Notes under the pieces: generated by a model
What the model saw: only the letters and a program-made list of their open reading frames with translations
Databases searched by the model: none
What the model was told of the DNA's origin: nothing
Made by a program: the position numbers and the translations under genes
Part shown: positions 45,903-57,699 of the stretch, piece after piece
How positions within the stretch are numbered: the first letter of the stretch is position 1
How the letters are laid out: the number at the start of each line of letters is the position of its first letter
Source of the DNA: Gibbula magus
Taxonomy: Eukaryota; Mollusca; Gastropoda; Trochida; Trochidae
Direction of reading: 5' to 3'
DNA length: 64,000 nucleotides
Assembly (NCBI GenBank): GCA_936450465.1
Contig: OW388291.1
Location: forward strand, 37,672,656-37,736,655

Positions 45903-47470
45903 TTTTTTTTTATCCTGTGAGGGTTATTAAAACCAAAGAACAAACCTTCAGCTGAGTACCGAAAGTTTGTTCGCCTACTTGTTTATTTAAGTGCAAATAT
46001 CATATAATTTGGCATATCTTTGAAGCATCGTATCAACGCGAAAACTAGATCGATCATCTTGCAGCTTTGCATTATAAGAAGACAGTTGAGTGTTCCCTAA
46101 CATTATCGGATTTGGTATCTCACAGAAAACAGTTATAGTGTTTGCAGCTCGTTGAAGTGACCAGAGATGTATTTTCAAAACTGCATTTTTGTATTTTCTT
46201 CTGTGAAATATACAATAAGTGATCAATTGAGTATAACATGCATCATATATGTCCTTTTTTCTCATTCAATGTATTTGTGTTAAATTTGTTCTCATTTAGT
46301 CAATATTTTTTTAGTGAAATTTGAATTTTCAAAATTTGACCCCTTCTGTCCATTTTATTATGCCAAATTTCATAAACATGCACCACTGCCGTGACGATCA
46401 CAAGATATGTATGAGAATGATTGTTTTACACATGTCATTGTTTGTTGTATAATTTTATTGATGTTGTGCACTAAGATACACATGCATGTGCACAAACTTT
46501 CGTAATGCAGCTGTATATGCCTATAATCTTATATCACAATCATTTGACCTAGGATTTAAGTCAAAACGATTTCTTTTAAATCAACATTAAAATTCCCTTC
46601 CCCATAATATACACGAGAGGTTTTATAATGTTGGCAGTACTGCCACACAAAACCGTTATATAGTATGTCTAATTGCAACGGCATATATACATGTAGGTGG
46701 TAAGTCTGGTTATTTAGCGTAAGTGAACATCAACCCCATAGTTTGATCAAAATAAGCCTTAGGCTAAGTAATAACGTAATGTTTATACCTCCTTAACACA
46801 AATATAATCCGGAAAATCATTAAACTCAGTTGATATCCTGTTACATTCAATGTAGATGTTACCACAAATTAGTAGGATTGTAGATTGTTGTTTTTTAGGC
46901 ACTGTTTGTATATGAAGATACTGTCACCTATTTTAACCTTTAGCTGTGCGTGTGTAATCCATGGAGACGACAAGACAAATGATTCTAAAGACATGAAATT
47001 TTTATTTATTCAATTTGGTAGATTTGCTCTGACTTATATAATTAAACAAGAGTACTTAGGCATGCATTATAACACATAGATATAAAGTGATTTTATATCG
47101 ATTTAATATGACAATGGGACGTCACTTGGTGAATCTTATTAATTATCGGCGTAATATCGCAACATTTGATTGTTTATTTCACTAACAATTCTTTAAAAAA
47201 AACAACTTTTCCATATTTTCCATATATCGAATGTTCAGATATCCAACTCCGCAGATGACAATTAAATAAGTATTGCATACACTTGTGTTTTTGGCGAGTT
47301 AAAACACCTCATAGATTCAGTGATAATCATCATTAATTTCACGGGCACGGGGTTAGCAGGTCACTGATGACCGCTCGTCTGTGGTTTACACAGTCACGCC
47401 TCAAGGATTGTCTTCAGACGGATCGCGGCGGTGATTGAGGCATTGTTAAAATGGGTAAATTAAAATTGTC
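45903..47470. other. No recognised gene
   Basis: A minus-strand open frame at 45987-46265 is the longest here and is unfamiliar. No element ends were found. Confidence 0.35.
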
Positions 47471-47478
47471 TTAATAAT

Positions 47479-47575
47479 CAGTTGCAAGTGTATATTGTCT
47501 CAATTTTATGATCAATTGATTCCGATATATAATGTACGTAGATGTAATAATCTGTCATTCTTGAGAAAAATGCAT
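47479..47575 (+). repeat. Empty-site paralogue of the 28.2 kb insertion flanks
   Basis: GTGTATATTGTCTC, GATTCCGATATATAATGTAC and TCTGTCATTCTT occur here without interruption. The same phrases flank the 800 bp element: GTGTATATTGTCTC and GATTCCGATATA on its left (28187-28225), and TAATGTACA and TCTGTCATTCTT on its right (29030-29064). Confidence 0.75.
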
Positions 47576-48112
47576 GACACGGGATCTTTAAGAATTCAGC
47601 ATCAAATTTCAGGGATTGTTTAGTTCTCAAAAACTAAATCCATAAAGCAATGCAATATCGTATGCATAAAAAACGTTACATCGCTTTTAAAATTCAAGTG
47701 ATAAGTAATATATGTATATTGTTCGCATTAACTTTGAGTCTACGACAGCTATAGATTATCTGATGCAAAAATCAGAGTTTCAAGTATTTATTTCCATTTG
47801 TATCATTACCAATATACCATATTATGTCTGATTTTCATTTTACAACTGTTCCAATGAATCCTAAGAAATGAAAGAAAAAGAATGAATGATTTTCCAACGT
47901 TTGAGAGAGGAACGGCTCAATGATCACTGCATCCAGGCTGTTTTGACCTGGGGTATGAGCTGTTATCCATGTTGGGGTTCGAAAAGAATCTCAACCGGGG
48001 GAGGTACAAAAACACTCTTGAAAATACACTGCGACGCTACTATCCTACTCTGATTCTCCGAGGCCTCCAATGACTCTCATTTCACCATTATGCGATAGCT
48101 GATTCAGTACTT

Positions 48113-48596
48113 TTAAGGGACACTCCGTATGTCATTTTAGTAACATAGGTCAAAAGTTACCAAGGGTGTTATTTTATCGAGAAATAATGACTGTTGTCGA
48201 AAAGTACCATTCTGTTTAGTATCGTTACATGAGTAAGATGTTTAGTCGTGATTATGATCGAAAACCGGACAATGTTCCGCGGCTGGCGGGCATCACTTGT
48301 TCAAACGTAATTTTGAAAACGTATATGTTGCAGACAAGGGGACAACTATTGGTTGGTACTGTTCAATGGAACATTAACTTGTATACATGTAAACGGGGCA
48401 CATTAATTCTGCTTCTCATCGTGTATTAAGCCGCTGCTCGAGTTTCATCGAAAATAAGTTATTGTCAAATATTTGGCGTTAGAGGATACATATGCAAGTC
48501 GAATGAGATGATTTGGACGTAAATCAGGACATTTGATATTTTTGTATGTATGAAATCTAAACAAAATTTCATGAAAAACACGTAGTGTCCCTTTAA
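48113..48596. mobile_element. 484 bp MITE with TTAA-type ends, second family
   Basis: TTAAGGGACACTCCGTATG at the left and CACGTAGTGTCCCTTTAA at the right are imperfect inverted repeats. The interior 66-codon frame (48229-48429) has no transposase features. Confidence 0.75.
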
Positions 48597-48779
48597 CTAC
48601 TGTTAATGGTTTACAATAACTAAATAAACATGTAATTAAATTCTCTTTCAGAGGAAGTAAATTAAAACTACTCTATGTCAAATAGAAAATATGCCGAGAG
48701 TTGATGTATATATCTATATACATTAATCAATGACACGATCGTGCCCATAAGGAGTACATCGGCTGTATTACTTCTGTTC

Positions 48780-48997
48780 TTCAATACCCTTTGAGAACCA
48801 TATATATCACATCCAAGCACCTACCAACGACTGATTTACTGACTCACATTGCTGCTAAGGACGAATCCGATATCGTCACACCACTGTACGACCTCATAAG
48901 TCAAGTTCATGAGGACAAATACAGAACATTATTTCCAAATCATGCCAAAGAGGCTCATCTGATCAGTCTGGTGATCCTTACTAATAAAATCCTTTGA
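48780..48997 (+). other. Unassigned open segment
   Basis: An open frame with composition like a real protein: HLPTTDLLTHIAAKDESDIV, then TPLYDLISQVHEDKYRTLFP, ending at TGA 48995. No known domain is recognised, and there are no clear splice sites apart from a pyrimidine tract (TTACTTCTGTTCTTC) just upstream. It may be an exon or a transposon scrap. Confidence 0.25.
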
Positions 48998-49279
48998 GAC
49001 CTGGCATGTGGCCTTGATCTCTGAGATATGGAGACGATGCTGTTATCATTTCAGACTCCAGAGTCAATTATTTTTAATAACAAATTTATCAATTGGGATA
49101 AACAAACATTGTTTGACCTGTATCATGCTAGCACATACATGTAAGTATTTTAAAACAGAATTATTCAAAGGTTACACCACTTAGAAATACTTGCCATTCA
49201 GATAGTGAAGAAATATAACATGGTTATATTTGGGATAACACAACCTTCAAAAGTACAAATTATTGTACTTTGTCGGGCC

Positions 49280-49375
49280 TAGTCCCATGCGGGATTCGAA
49301 CCCACGCCATCAGAGTAAGGCAAATATCGCCAGCATTGACTGTACTAACAGCTTACCACACGACCATTTCGCCTC
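49280..49375 (-). repeat. tRNA-derived SINE head or pseudo-tRNA (Leu/Ser-like)
   Basis: Minus strand: GGCGAAATGGTCGTGTGGTA (D-arm/A-box like a Leu or Ser tRNA), then after about 45 bp GGCGTGGGTTCGAATCCCGC, a perfect T-arm and B box. The acceptor arm does not close, and extra bases are present in the anticodon region. Downstream, AAAGTACAATAATTTGTACT forms a small hairpin. Confidence 0.55.
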
Positions 49376-50459
49376 CCCTTTACACCACTTAGTTCTTCTA
49401 TCCTTACTTCTGTTGCATATAGAGCACTTTCTCGACTAGAAATATATAATCCTGATTGTTTACATCAAAAGTGAGTTGTGTAATTAGCGGCGTTGTTTCA
49501 AACTGAGCATTCCGTAACTGTGGTAGAGGTGCTTCAGCTGTACAATGTGCACATATTGCTGACAAGACAGATGTAATCGATGTTTGATTGGAACAAATGA
49601 GGAACTTATTAGTGTTCACCACCCATGGGACTATGTGAGGATCAGAGGTTAGGATCGAATAACTGAGAATGAGTTTGAAATGTTAAATCAATGTGTATAT
49701 ATAACATGGGAAAGTCCTATAGTATAGGAGTAGTCTTATATTATTCAATTCTATATTGAATGCAATATAGAATTAAACAGAGTAGCGATGAATGATTTCC
49801 AATAGAATATCAAAGGGACACAATGTCGTGAAAAGCTACTTATATCTATGGTCATCAAGGCCATGGATCTTGTTGATGAATTGTAAACTTGAGTATTTCC
49901 GATGAGGTGTTGATATATCAAAGTTGACATGGTGTAAAAGTAAAAGTAAAAGTCACGCCATTAAACTTTATCTTCGTCTTCTTATCAAGCATGAAAATTA
50001 TAAACAGTTAAAATATTGTGTACATTTATTGTGATATACCTTCACTTAAGTAAATTTATCTTCTTTCTTGTCATTGATAGAACCAATGGCTTCCAATACA
50101 TTGAAATCTATTTAAGTTTCGGGTATAAAGTAAACAACTTGAATAGATAATATGTATAAATGTAAACTTCCATCAGACCTAAGTGAATGTTCGTCCTAAC
50201 TTCAGTAGAACTATAATCCACGGAAAATAACATTGCTAGTATTGCGACAACTTCAATGTATATGTATACCAGATGTCTTATATGTACAGTGATTTGATCT
50301 GCAACATACATTTGATACATTATCATCGCTGTGTTAATAATGATGATTGACTGATGGCAACTTACACCTCATTATATAGGGGAGCACAGGTGCTGTTTAA
50401 CGTAACGCAAGGTTATCTGCTGTCAGTGAAAATGGAGATATATGTATTGAAAAGGAACA

Positions 50460-50590
50460 CTCTCAGACGACAGTGAAAAAGGAGGTTATTAAGGAGTAGT
50501 TCTGCAGTGTGAGTCCTGTGGGATTTCATGATGTATGTTTCGCCTCTGCTGACCTTGGGACTGTCTGATACTTGAGCAACTGGTTTAAAA
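50460..50590 (-). repeat. Dispersed repeat D2, copy c
   Basis: CTCAGACGACAGTGAAAAAG, GAGGTTATTAAG, GGGATTTCATGATGTA and CTGTCTGATACTTGAGCAAC align with 39085-39175. On the minus strand a ~52-codon frame is open here but not in copy b. Confidence 0.5.
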
Positions 50591-51238
50591 CATCAAAGAT
50601 GTTGTGCAAGTTAATACAGAATCATATTTGATCTTCACAATAAGTTACCTTTCTATGCATAAAATCAAGATCAATCATACCAATGTATACATTTTTGATA
50701 ATAGGACATCCATTCATAAAATGATTATCTGATACTCCATATAGAGGGTAACAACAGACAACATATGTTGTGATTTATTTGCAGCTCATTGCAACCCCAT
50801 ATCATGACTAATAAACACCAATATTTCAAATTAAATAAGATTTACACATGTCAATGGTTTGTAACACTTACACCTTTTCAATTGTTTCTTAAAAGCATTT
50901 TGATAATAGTTTCCAGTTTTCGGTACAATGTAAGTGATAAATCTCTGGGCAATGTACAGCATAGACTATGCACATATAGTGCTATTTCAGATAAGATTTC
51001 GGCGTGTGTAAGAACTCGGGAATGTCCAAAACGTACGCCATTTCTGTTATTATGTATATGCAGGATCAATGGCATACTCGGTCTACAACAATCAACACCG
51101 GCATGTTTATCAAAGCAATCTGAACTAAGTTAGCCTTGTCATTGATGCTGCCCAATGAAACTGTTTCATCCATTGGACCTGCGAAACAATAAAAAAGGTG
51201 ACTTTCAACCCCCTTCGGGAAATCAAACTTATACAGTA

Positions 51239-52460
51239 GCAGCTTGTTTTTGAAGTCTTGACTTTCACATGTGCAGTTTGTAATTGGAATCTTGACTTAC
51301 ACATCGTCAGTTTGTTATTGAAGTATTAACTTACACATGGTCAGTTTGTTATTGAAGTCTTAACTTAAACATGTGCAGTTTGTCATTGAAGTCTTAACAT
51401 ACACATGTGCAGTTTGTCATTGAAGTCTAAACTTATACATCGTCAGTTTGTCATTGAAGTCTAAGCTTTCACATTGGCAGTTTGTTATTGAAGTCTTAAC
51501 TTACACATGTGCAGTTTGTCAATCAATCAATCAATCTTTATTCGCACTGAAAAGGCCTCAGGCCTATAGTACATATGCATATAACATGGGAATGTACATA
51601 TATTTACATGTTTAAGATGTTGTAGTATTTGATCTATAATACATTGCATTGTAAATATATAAAACAAGGTTTTGTAATATAATTTGATTTGTACTGCTCA
51701 TTAGCCTAATCAATGTTATAGTACATAGAAGTAGCGTTTAATATACGCTTTACGTAATGAATTATACAATGGGCAAATGAGAAGGAAATGGTACTCATCC
51801 TCAATTTCGTTTAAACTACATAATGTACATATTCTGTCTTCTTTATTAACATTTTTATATCTGCCACTTTCAATAGCTAAATCATGAGATGAGCATCGAA
51901 ATCTTGCTAGTGATTGCTTATATTTATTTATATCAACACATGATATATATATTTCAGTAGAAAGTTCATTTTTAAACATTGAGTAATAAAAACATTTTCT
52001 GGACAAGGTGATGTGTTCAAACCATGTTTGAATATACATGTCTTTAAGTTGTGGTTAACGACTGAATGAATAATGGATGAGATTCTACACTTTGTGCAAT
52101 GCACACGTTTCCAAAACCAATAGAGAATAAAAACTTCTTTACTTGGGAAGCCAAATTTCTTTGTCCATTTACATCATACAATAACATCATATTGTAGCAT
52201 TTTCTCGGTATTCTGTTGGAAGACATAGCTAAAAGTTTTAGCCAATATTTGACAGCATTTATCGAAGAGTAAATATTCAGCGGGAACCTCCCGAGTTCAC
52301 CATAAACCATAGCACTCAAAGTATTCGATTTTACTCCTAGGAATTACTTGCATGTAAAAAGGTGAACCTTTTCAGTTTGTTATTGAAGTCTTAACTTACA
52401 CATGTTCAGTTTGTAATTGAAGACTTAACTTACACATGACCAGGTTGTCACTGAAGTCAA
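51239..52460 (+). repeat. ~33 bp minisatellite, split by a LINE
   Basis: The unit CAGTTTGTTATTGAAGTCTT followed by AACTTACACATGTG is repeated about nine times from 51239 to 51520. Array text resumes for about 2.5 units at 52370-52460 after the retrotransposon. Variation among units is at TTATT/TCATT and at the last four bases. Confidence 0.88.
51521..52367 (-). mobile_element. 5'-truncated LINE inserted in the minisatellite
   Basis: The minus strand encodes, in two frames, the C-terminal part of a LINE ORF2. One frame gives MVYGELGRFPLNIY, then KYWLKLLAMS and SIGFGNV (52319-52044). The other gives RFRCSSHDLAIESGRY, DRICTLCSLNEIEDEYHFLL and CPLY (51900-51716), the cysteine-rich block typical of the tail of invertebrate LINEs. 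The 3' end carries a short UTR and an (ATTG)n tail at 51521-51537. Reverse transcriptase and endonuclease are absent (5' truncation), and a frameshift or stop separates the two frames. CAGTTTGT on both sides may be the target duplication, but it is also part of the minisatellite unit. Confidence 0.85.
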
Positions 52461-54267
52461 AGTTAACATATGGCCACTGCATCAACTGCTGGTAACTCAA
52501 AATAATTACATCAACCAAAATACGACTACATGAGCAAATTCAATTCATATCGCACAGAAGCGGATTTAGACACTGAAAATTAATCATTAACGAATAAGAA
52601 TGTATAGTCACGAATAAATGGTTAACGTGTACGATGTGTATCACGTTTTATGTTACGTGATTACTGTACTTTTCCTCACAGTGGCATACATTAATTAATG
52701 TGAACTAATTTTTACACAGCTCATATAGCTTTTCATAGAAATTCCTAAATATTATATTGTAAATTGAATACACCCGGTTACGTTGGGTCCATTAACTCTA
52801 TTACTAACATGTTTAACGTTTCAGACGAGTTCCAGCAACTTTTAAATGTCAAGTCTTTATTATTAAAAAGATCTTTGTTTTTACCTTATCATTTTCTACA
52901 ATGACCGAATTGTATAAAGATGGAAAACTTCCTGATGTCTAATCGAAATTATGACGTTAATTAGTTGAATACTAATTCGTATATACAAAGCTAAAAAAAA
53001 TAAACAAATGTGTTACCCGATACTTTCAAACAATTGTCATTTACAATAATTCATATATCTGTATGATTATCATTTGTATATTCCTGTGTACCTCGGTGTC
53101 ATTTTGGTATTTAACATTTGTTCATGTAGTCAACATAAAGTTCAACTATATAATACATGTACTTAAAAGGCCAAAGAAATCGATATAGCGAATTGTGAGA
53201 AATAGTGCATTTTAATGATTTAACACGATTTAAGAATTTTAAATAATCAAATATATCTTTCCTGATAAACTTGTATTTTATCGAAAAAAGTTACATAAGT
53301 ACAGTTTGTTATTATAATCGTCAATATTTGCGAATTAAACATTCAAATTGTTTTTTTATGTCTCCATTGTTATCATTTCATCGTTGAACTTATTGTCCCA
53401 CGGCGGGGACTAAGTCATGCCACGGTATTCGAAACAAGTGTGTGTATGCCATATAAGGAGAATTCATTTAAAATTATTTGTTTGTTAACAATCGGTAAAT
53501 CATAAGAATAGGGTTGGTATTGATACGAAAAATATATGTTTCTAAAATCATGTATAACTCTCAGACACAATGATTCAAAAAGAAGAAGCGGAATCAGGTT
53601 TGTCAAGTTTAATTCTACTCGAAGGCAATCTTCCCTCTGTTGAGTGTCCGATTAGTTGCAGGATCACTGCTGTGCAACGTTTATCAAATTAATTCCTCTT
53701 AATTTTCACACCCTTATCTGATAAGATGCCATTTTCGAAACTAGATTGAATTCTTCTTTCTGTGCTTCAGCAAATATTAACAATAGAGCCAAAGAAAATG
53801 TCTTCAACCGAGGATAATATGGCGACGAGACTTCACGTGAACAAAAGCCCATTGATTTCCGGTCTGTTGTGAAGGTCTTCAAGAAGAAGCAGTTATATTG
53901 CAAGCTTCTCACTAATAGTATCTTGAAGACATTACTCAGTTAAAACGTTGTGATCCATGAGTGTAATTTAACTATCAGTACAAGTTTACTTGGATGTTAT
54001 TCAAATAAGCAGTCTGCACCCAGTTACCCCATGGATATGTAACTTTAGTTCTCAGTGTATATTTAAAAGGGCTTGTCCCACCTCTGAAGCCTGCTGGTGG
54101 CGTTTTGCATTAATAAACTGAGATAAGTTATTACATGACATATTGTGATTGACAACATGAATGTAGGCAATAAAGAAATTGTTACAAAGAAAATCCTGTT
54201 TCTGGCACATGTCATCATGTTATTTTAAGTTTAACGCCCATATGAGTATGCATTGTACGGCCGATGT

Positions 54268-54268
<1 letters not shown>
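52461..54268. other. No recognised gene
   Basis: AT-rich. Open frames at 53415-53606 and 53706-53912 (minus) are unremarkable. Confidence 0.35.

Positions 54269-54311
<43 letters not shown>
54269..54311. repeat. (TA)n microsatellite, ~42 bp
   Basis: Uninterrupted TA dinucleotides between GTTGA and TCAATG. The flanks are themselves mirrored (TTGATATA / TATATCAA). Confidence 0.95.
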
Positions 54312-54313
<2 letters not shown>

Positions 54314-54958
54314 ATGTAATCTCGCCAAACAAGCAATCTTCAAGCTAGGGTAAGGGTCCATAAACAACACATAAATGACCCCACTCTCCTTTACCTTAAT
54401 ATAAGCAAACATATAGCAGATTGTAACAATGAAATTGTATCATCTTCTCGTTCTATAAAGTATTTTCCAAAACAGAGAATTCAAACTTAACTTGAGAAAC
54501 CAAAGAAGAATTATTTTTATTAAAAAAATACTGCCCCTCACTTAACAGTTAGTTCACAGAAGGAAATGATTACCTTCAAATACATGTCTGTGTCTAGCTA
54601 GTGATTAATGATACACAGACTCATTAATCCTCACAAAGCTGCATTGTTCTAGAGGGTGCTCGAGGCAAATATGACGTGCGTGATTATCGGAAGACCTATT
54701 GTTTTTTGTTTTTTATCTTATGATTATTTGACGTTTTTGGTCCGAAGGTTTCCCGCTTAACTGTTCGACCGATTTTCATGATTTTCTTCAGAGTTTGTAG
54801 CTTTTGACATTAAATGGATTTGTGTCGAGCCACTTTTAACTCGAAAACTATTCAAGATATGTTCACAAATCGTTCACCACTATGTGGGCAACAACAATCC
54901 GCATCGATTAGGCCTGTTTTATTAAATGCTCACATCTTAAATCCTGTTTCCTAAATAA

Positions 54959-55108
54959 TATGTGGTGAAATGGTTTAGTGAGAATCCAATGCCAAACTTA
55001 GTCCAACTGGATTCCAATAACACTCAAGCTGCAATTGTTGAAGATGACGAGTCTGCTGTGACAGATGTAGGCTCTGACGGTGATTCCAGTGGTGATGAAT
55101 CTGATTAG
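54959..55108 (+). pseudogene. C-terminal coding fragment with acidic Ser/Asp tail
   Basis: The frame reads VVKWFSENPMPNLVQLDSNN, TQAAIVEDDESAVTDVGSDG, DSSGDESD and stop (TAG 55106). The highly acidic end is unlikely by chance. Upstream the frame is closed by TAA at 54956 and no splice acceptor is obvious. It may be the leftover end of a transposase or of a retroposed gene, or a last exon with an unusual acceptor. The flank 54690-54750 belongs to a dispersed repeat. Confidence 0.4.
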
Positions 55109-55130
55109 GTACCACTTTGCATGGAACCAT

Positions 55131-55149
55131 GTGTGTGTGTGTGTGTGTG
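55131..55149. repeat. (GT)n microsatellite
   Basis: Nine to ten GT units between ACCAT and GCAATT. Confidence 0.9.
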
Positions 55150-55599
55150 CAATTCTGAGATGTATACTTTACAGTTTTACATTTTCAGTTTACTGATACA
55201 CATTTGTTGGGGAGCTTATTTACTGTGATTACATATTAACAAAACTCTCAAAATGCCAAATTTGGTCATCTGGTCAAATACGTGCACACTTTAAAGATGC
55301 ATTCATGGTGTTTCATAATATTTCATTTGGCTGTAATACGTGCCATCATAGCACATGTGCTGATTTCAGTTACAATAATTGCATTCAACATGCACATTCA
55401 TTTATATTTAAAACATCATTATACATGTGCAGAAACCAAAACTATACATCCGAGTTACATGTACATTAGTTATATGTCCTATTGAACCTCATTAAATCAA
55501 ACCTGTCTTTTCGTCTGTTGTGAGTCAGTTACCAAAATTATGTTTGACTAACTGACATGCGTCAATTGTGGTACATTGTCCGATTTTCGATCAGAATTC

Positions 55600-55760
55600 A
55601 CTATTTTAGATTTATCTTTATATCGTCACTATACTGAGTTGACCATCATCAAAATGGTAATTTTCGGCAACAATCAATATTTTTCAATAAAATAACACCA
55701 TTTATAATGTCGGCATATTTGACCCCAACAACACAATGTATGCACCTTTGAGCACCTTTG
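55600..55760 (+). repeat. Dispersed repeat D3, copy b
   Basis: Matches 38640-38785 on the same strand. Ends with a small tandem duplication GCACCTTTGA (55742 and 55752). Confidence 0.5.
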
Positions 55761-56429
55761 AGAAACAATGTACCTAATACAAGTACATACTAATTTGTAG
55801 CAATCCTTTGTGTGATTATGATTTTAGTGCTAAATGTAGTCCGTGAACACTTAATTGAAGTGGTAAAAAATAATATAAGTCCAATTAAATGAATATTTTG
55901 CCCTAGGCATTTGGTATATGCCAAAAAACAATGGGATATCATAATGATGTGGACAAGAGTTATCTCCATTGCCTTAAATTCTGACTTGACACCACTTTCA
56001 CAAAAATCATTGTGACTCTATCAAATATTGACATAATTTTATAATTCCTGGTTCTCAGGGTTGGCTATATAATTTTCAGTTTGACAGTTCATATTTAAAT
56101 AAAGCAATAAACGAAATATGTGCATTTAACAATTGTTTATGTTTTTTTGTCTTTCATATGCATAAACACAATATATATACATATATATACATTTGTATAT
56201 TTTATAAAAGAGTTGATTTCAAATTAATAACTTCTGTTTCAAACAAGAAATTATACTTAAGAAGAAAGAAATATGACTAGATGGATCTGGAATATTTAGA
56301 AATATGAATTGGTTCTGTAGCTAAACAGTTAACTAATTTGTTTCAAAATGTAAAATTTACAGAAGTATTTATCAAAGGTATACCACATTTTAAGTACGTT
56401 AAGTGATAGAAAATATCATGAAAATATTC

Positions 56430-56950
56430 CTTTAGGTCGTGGCCCATATGACCCTTTTTGGGGGGCACAGGGTCACCGAATATACAATTTAGTTTCCCAA
56501 TTGATTAAAGAGCGTGTACAAAACATTCAAGTTTTCTGACGCTAATCATACTGAAGATGAAAATATGTGTTTTGGCTATGACCCATATTAGAGGCCTACA
56601 TATCTACAATTTAGAATTCATATTGGCTAAGGAGTTTGTATACAATATTTCGTATTTCTATGGGCTTTTAATGCTGAAGAAGTTGAAAATATTTGTTAGC
56701 TTGTGACTCATATTTGGGGCCGGAGGTTCACCTAATTAAAAATTTATAATCCCTATTTGCAAGTAAGTACAGAACGTTTTAGTTTGTTTCTATGTTGTTT
56801 TCGTACTGGAGAAGAGGGTGAAAATATGTTTTAGGTCATGGCCCCTGTGACCCATATTTTGGGCCACAGGGACACCGATTCTACCATTTAGAATCCATAT
56901 TGGCCACAAGCACAGCCACCTAGGGTCACTGGTTTAGAAAATGTCATAAG
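56430..56950 (+). repeat. Diverged tandem repeat, four ~125 bp units
   Basis: Each unit has GTGACCCATATT- or ATGACCC-like text, GGCCACAGGG or an equivalent, ACAATTTAGAATCCATATTG-like text, a TACAGAACGTTT stretch and TGAAAATATG. Units start near 56440, 56570, 56695 and 56835. The last is the best preserved and is followed by GTCACTGG and CCTTTCAGGCTAGATGAGC. Non-coding; resembles repeats common in bivalve genomes. Confidence 0.65.
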
Positions 56951-57327
56951 CCCAGCAGGCCTTTCAGGCTAGATGAGCTACAAAATCATCAAAACTACAG
57001 TTCATCGCAAAAGAACATCTACCGCTTCATTGAAATTCGTTAATGGTATTATCTTGTTGTCTCAATGGTCATATATGGTCTGAATCTGGTGCTGTGGTTG
57101 ATATTATTGTCGGCTTCGTTACCACTTCCCATAGTTAGTGATTGCGTGTATGGTAACATTTTGTCACAAATGAATCCCTAAATGAACTGCACGCTGTCAA
57201 GTTGTCAGTTACCAAATTAAGACACAACTATTCCCAACATAGAAAACATAAGTCTTAATTACAACATTTTATTGCAACGAAAGTTACAAAAACTAAACCA
57301 ACAAGTACAGCTCATTCAAAATAGGTT

Positions 57328-57520
57328 ATATTATTACTCGCCCGTGTAAGATACTGCAGTATAATATTTATACGGCGATATTAAACTAGTGTTATACCGC
57401 CGCCCGTATGACGTGGTCACTTTGGGAGTAACGTCGCCACAATGGTATCGGACTTGTGGGAATCATAGTTTTAGACCCATGTCGGCTTTTATGCTGGATT
57501 ATAGGCCGGCGAGTAATACA
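57328..57520. repeat. Weak inverted repeat
   Basis: TATTACTCGCC (57331) is mirrored by GGCGAGTAATA (57508). The interior is GC-richer (TACCGCCGCCCGTATGACGT). The ends are too short to call an element with confidence. Confidence 0.35.
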
Positions 57521-57699
57521 CATAATACTAAACTTCCTTCTATTGAATATCATGTTGATTAAACTTGTGAATGATTTGGTATCAAAATCGCTTTCGCTCG
57601 TTTTATACAAATTATTAACTCGTTTAATAAAATGGTATTAGATAGAAGGTCGTTTAGTATCCTCTATATATTAACGTTAATATTGACTTTAATACTGTT

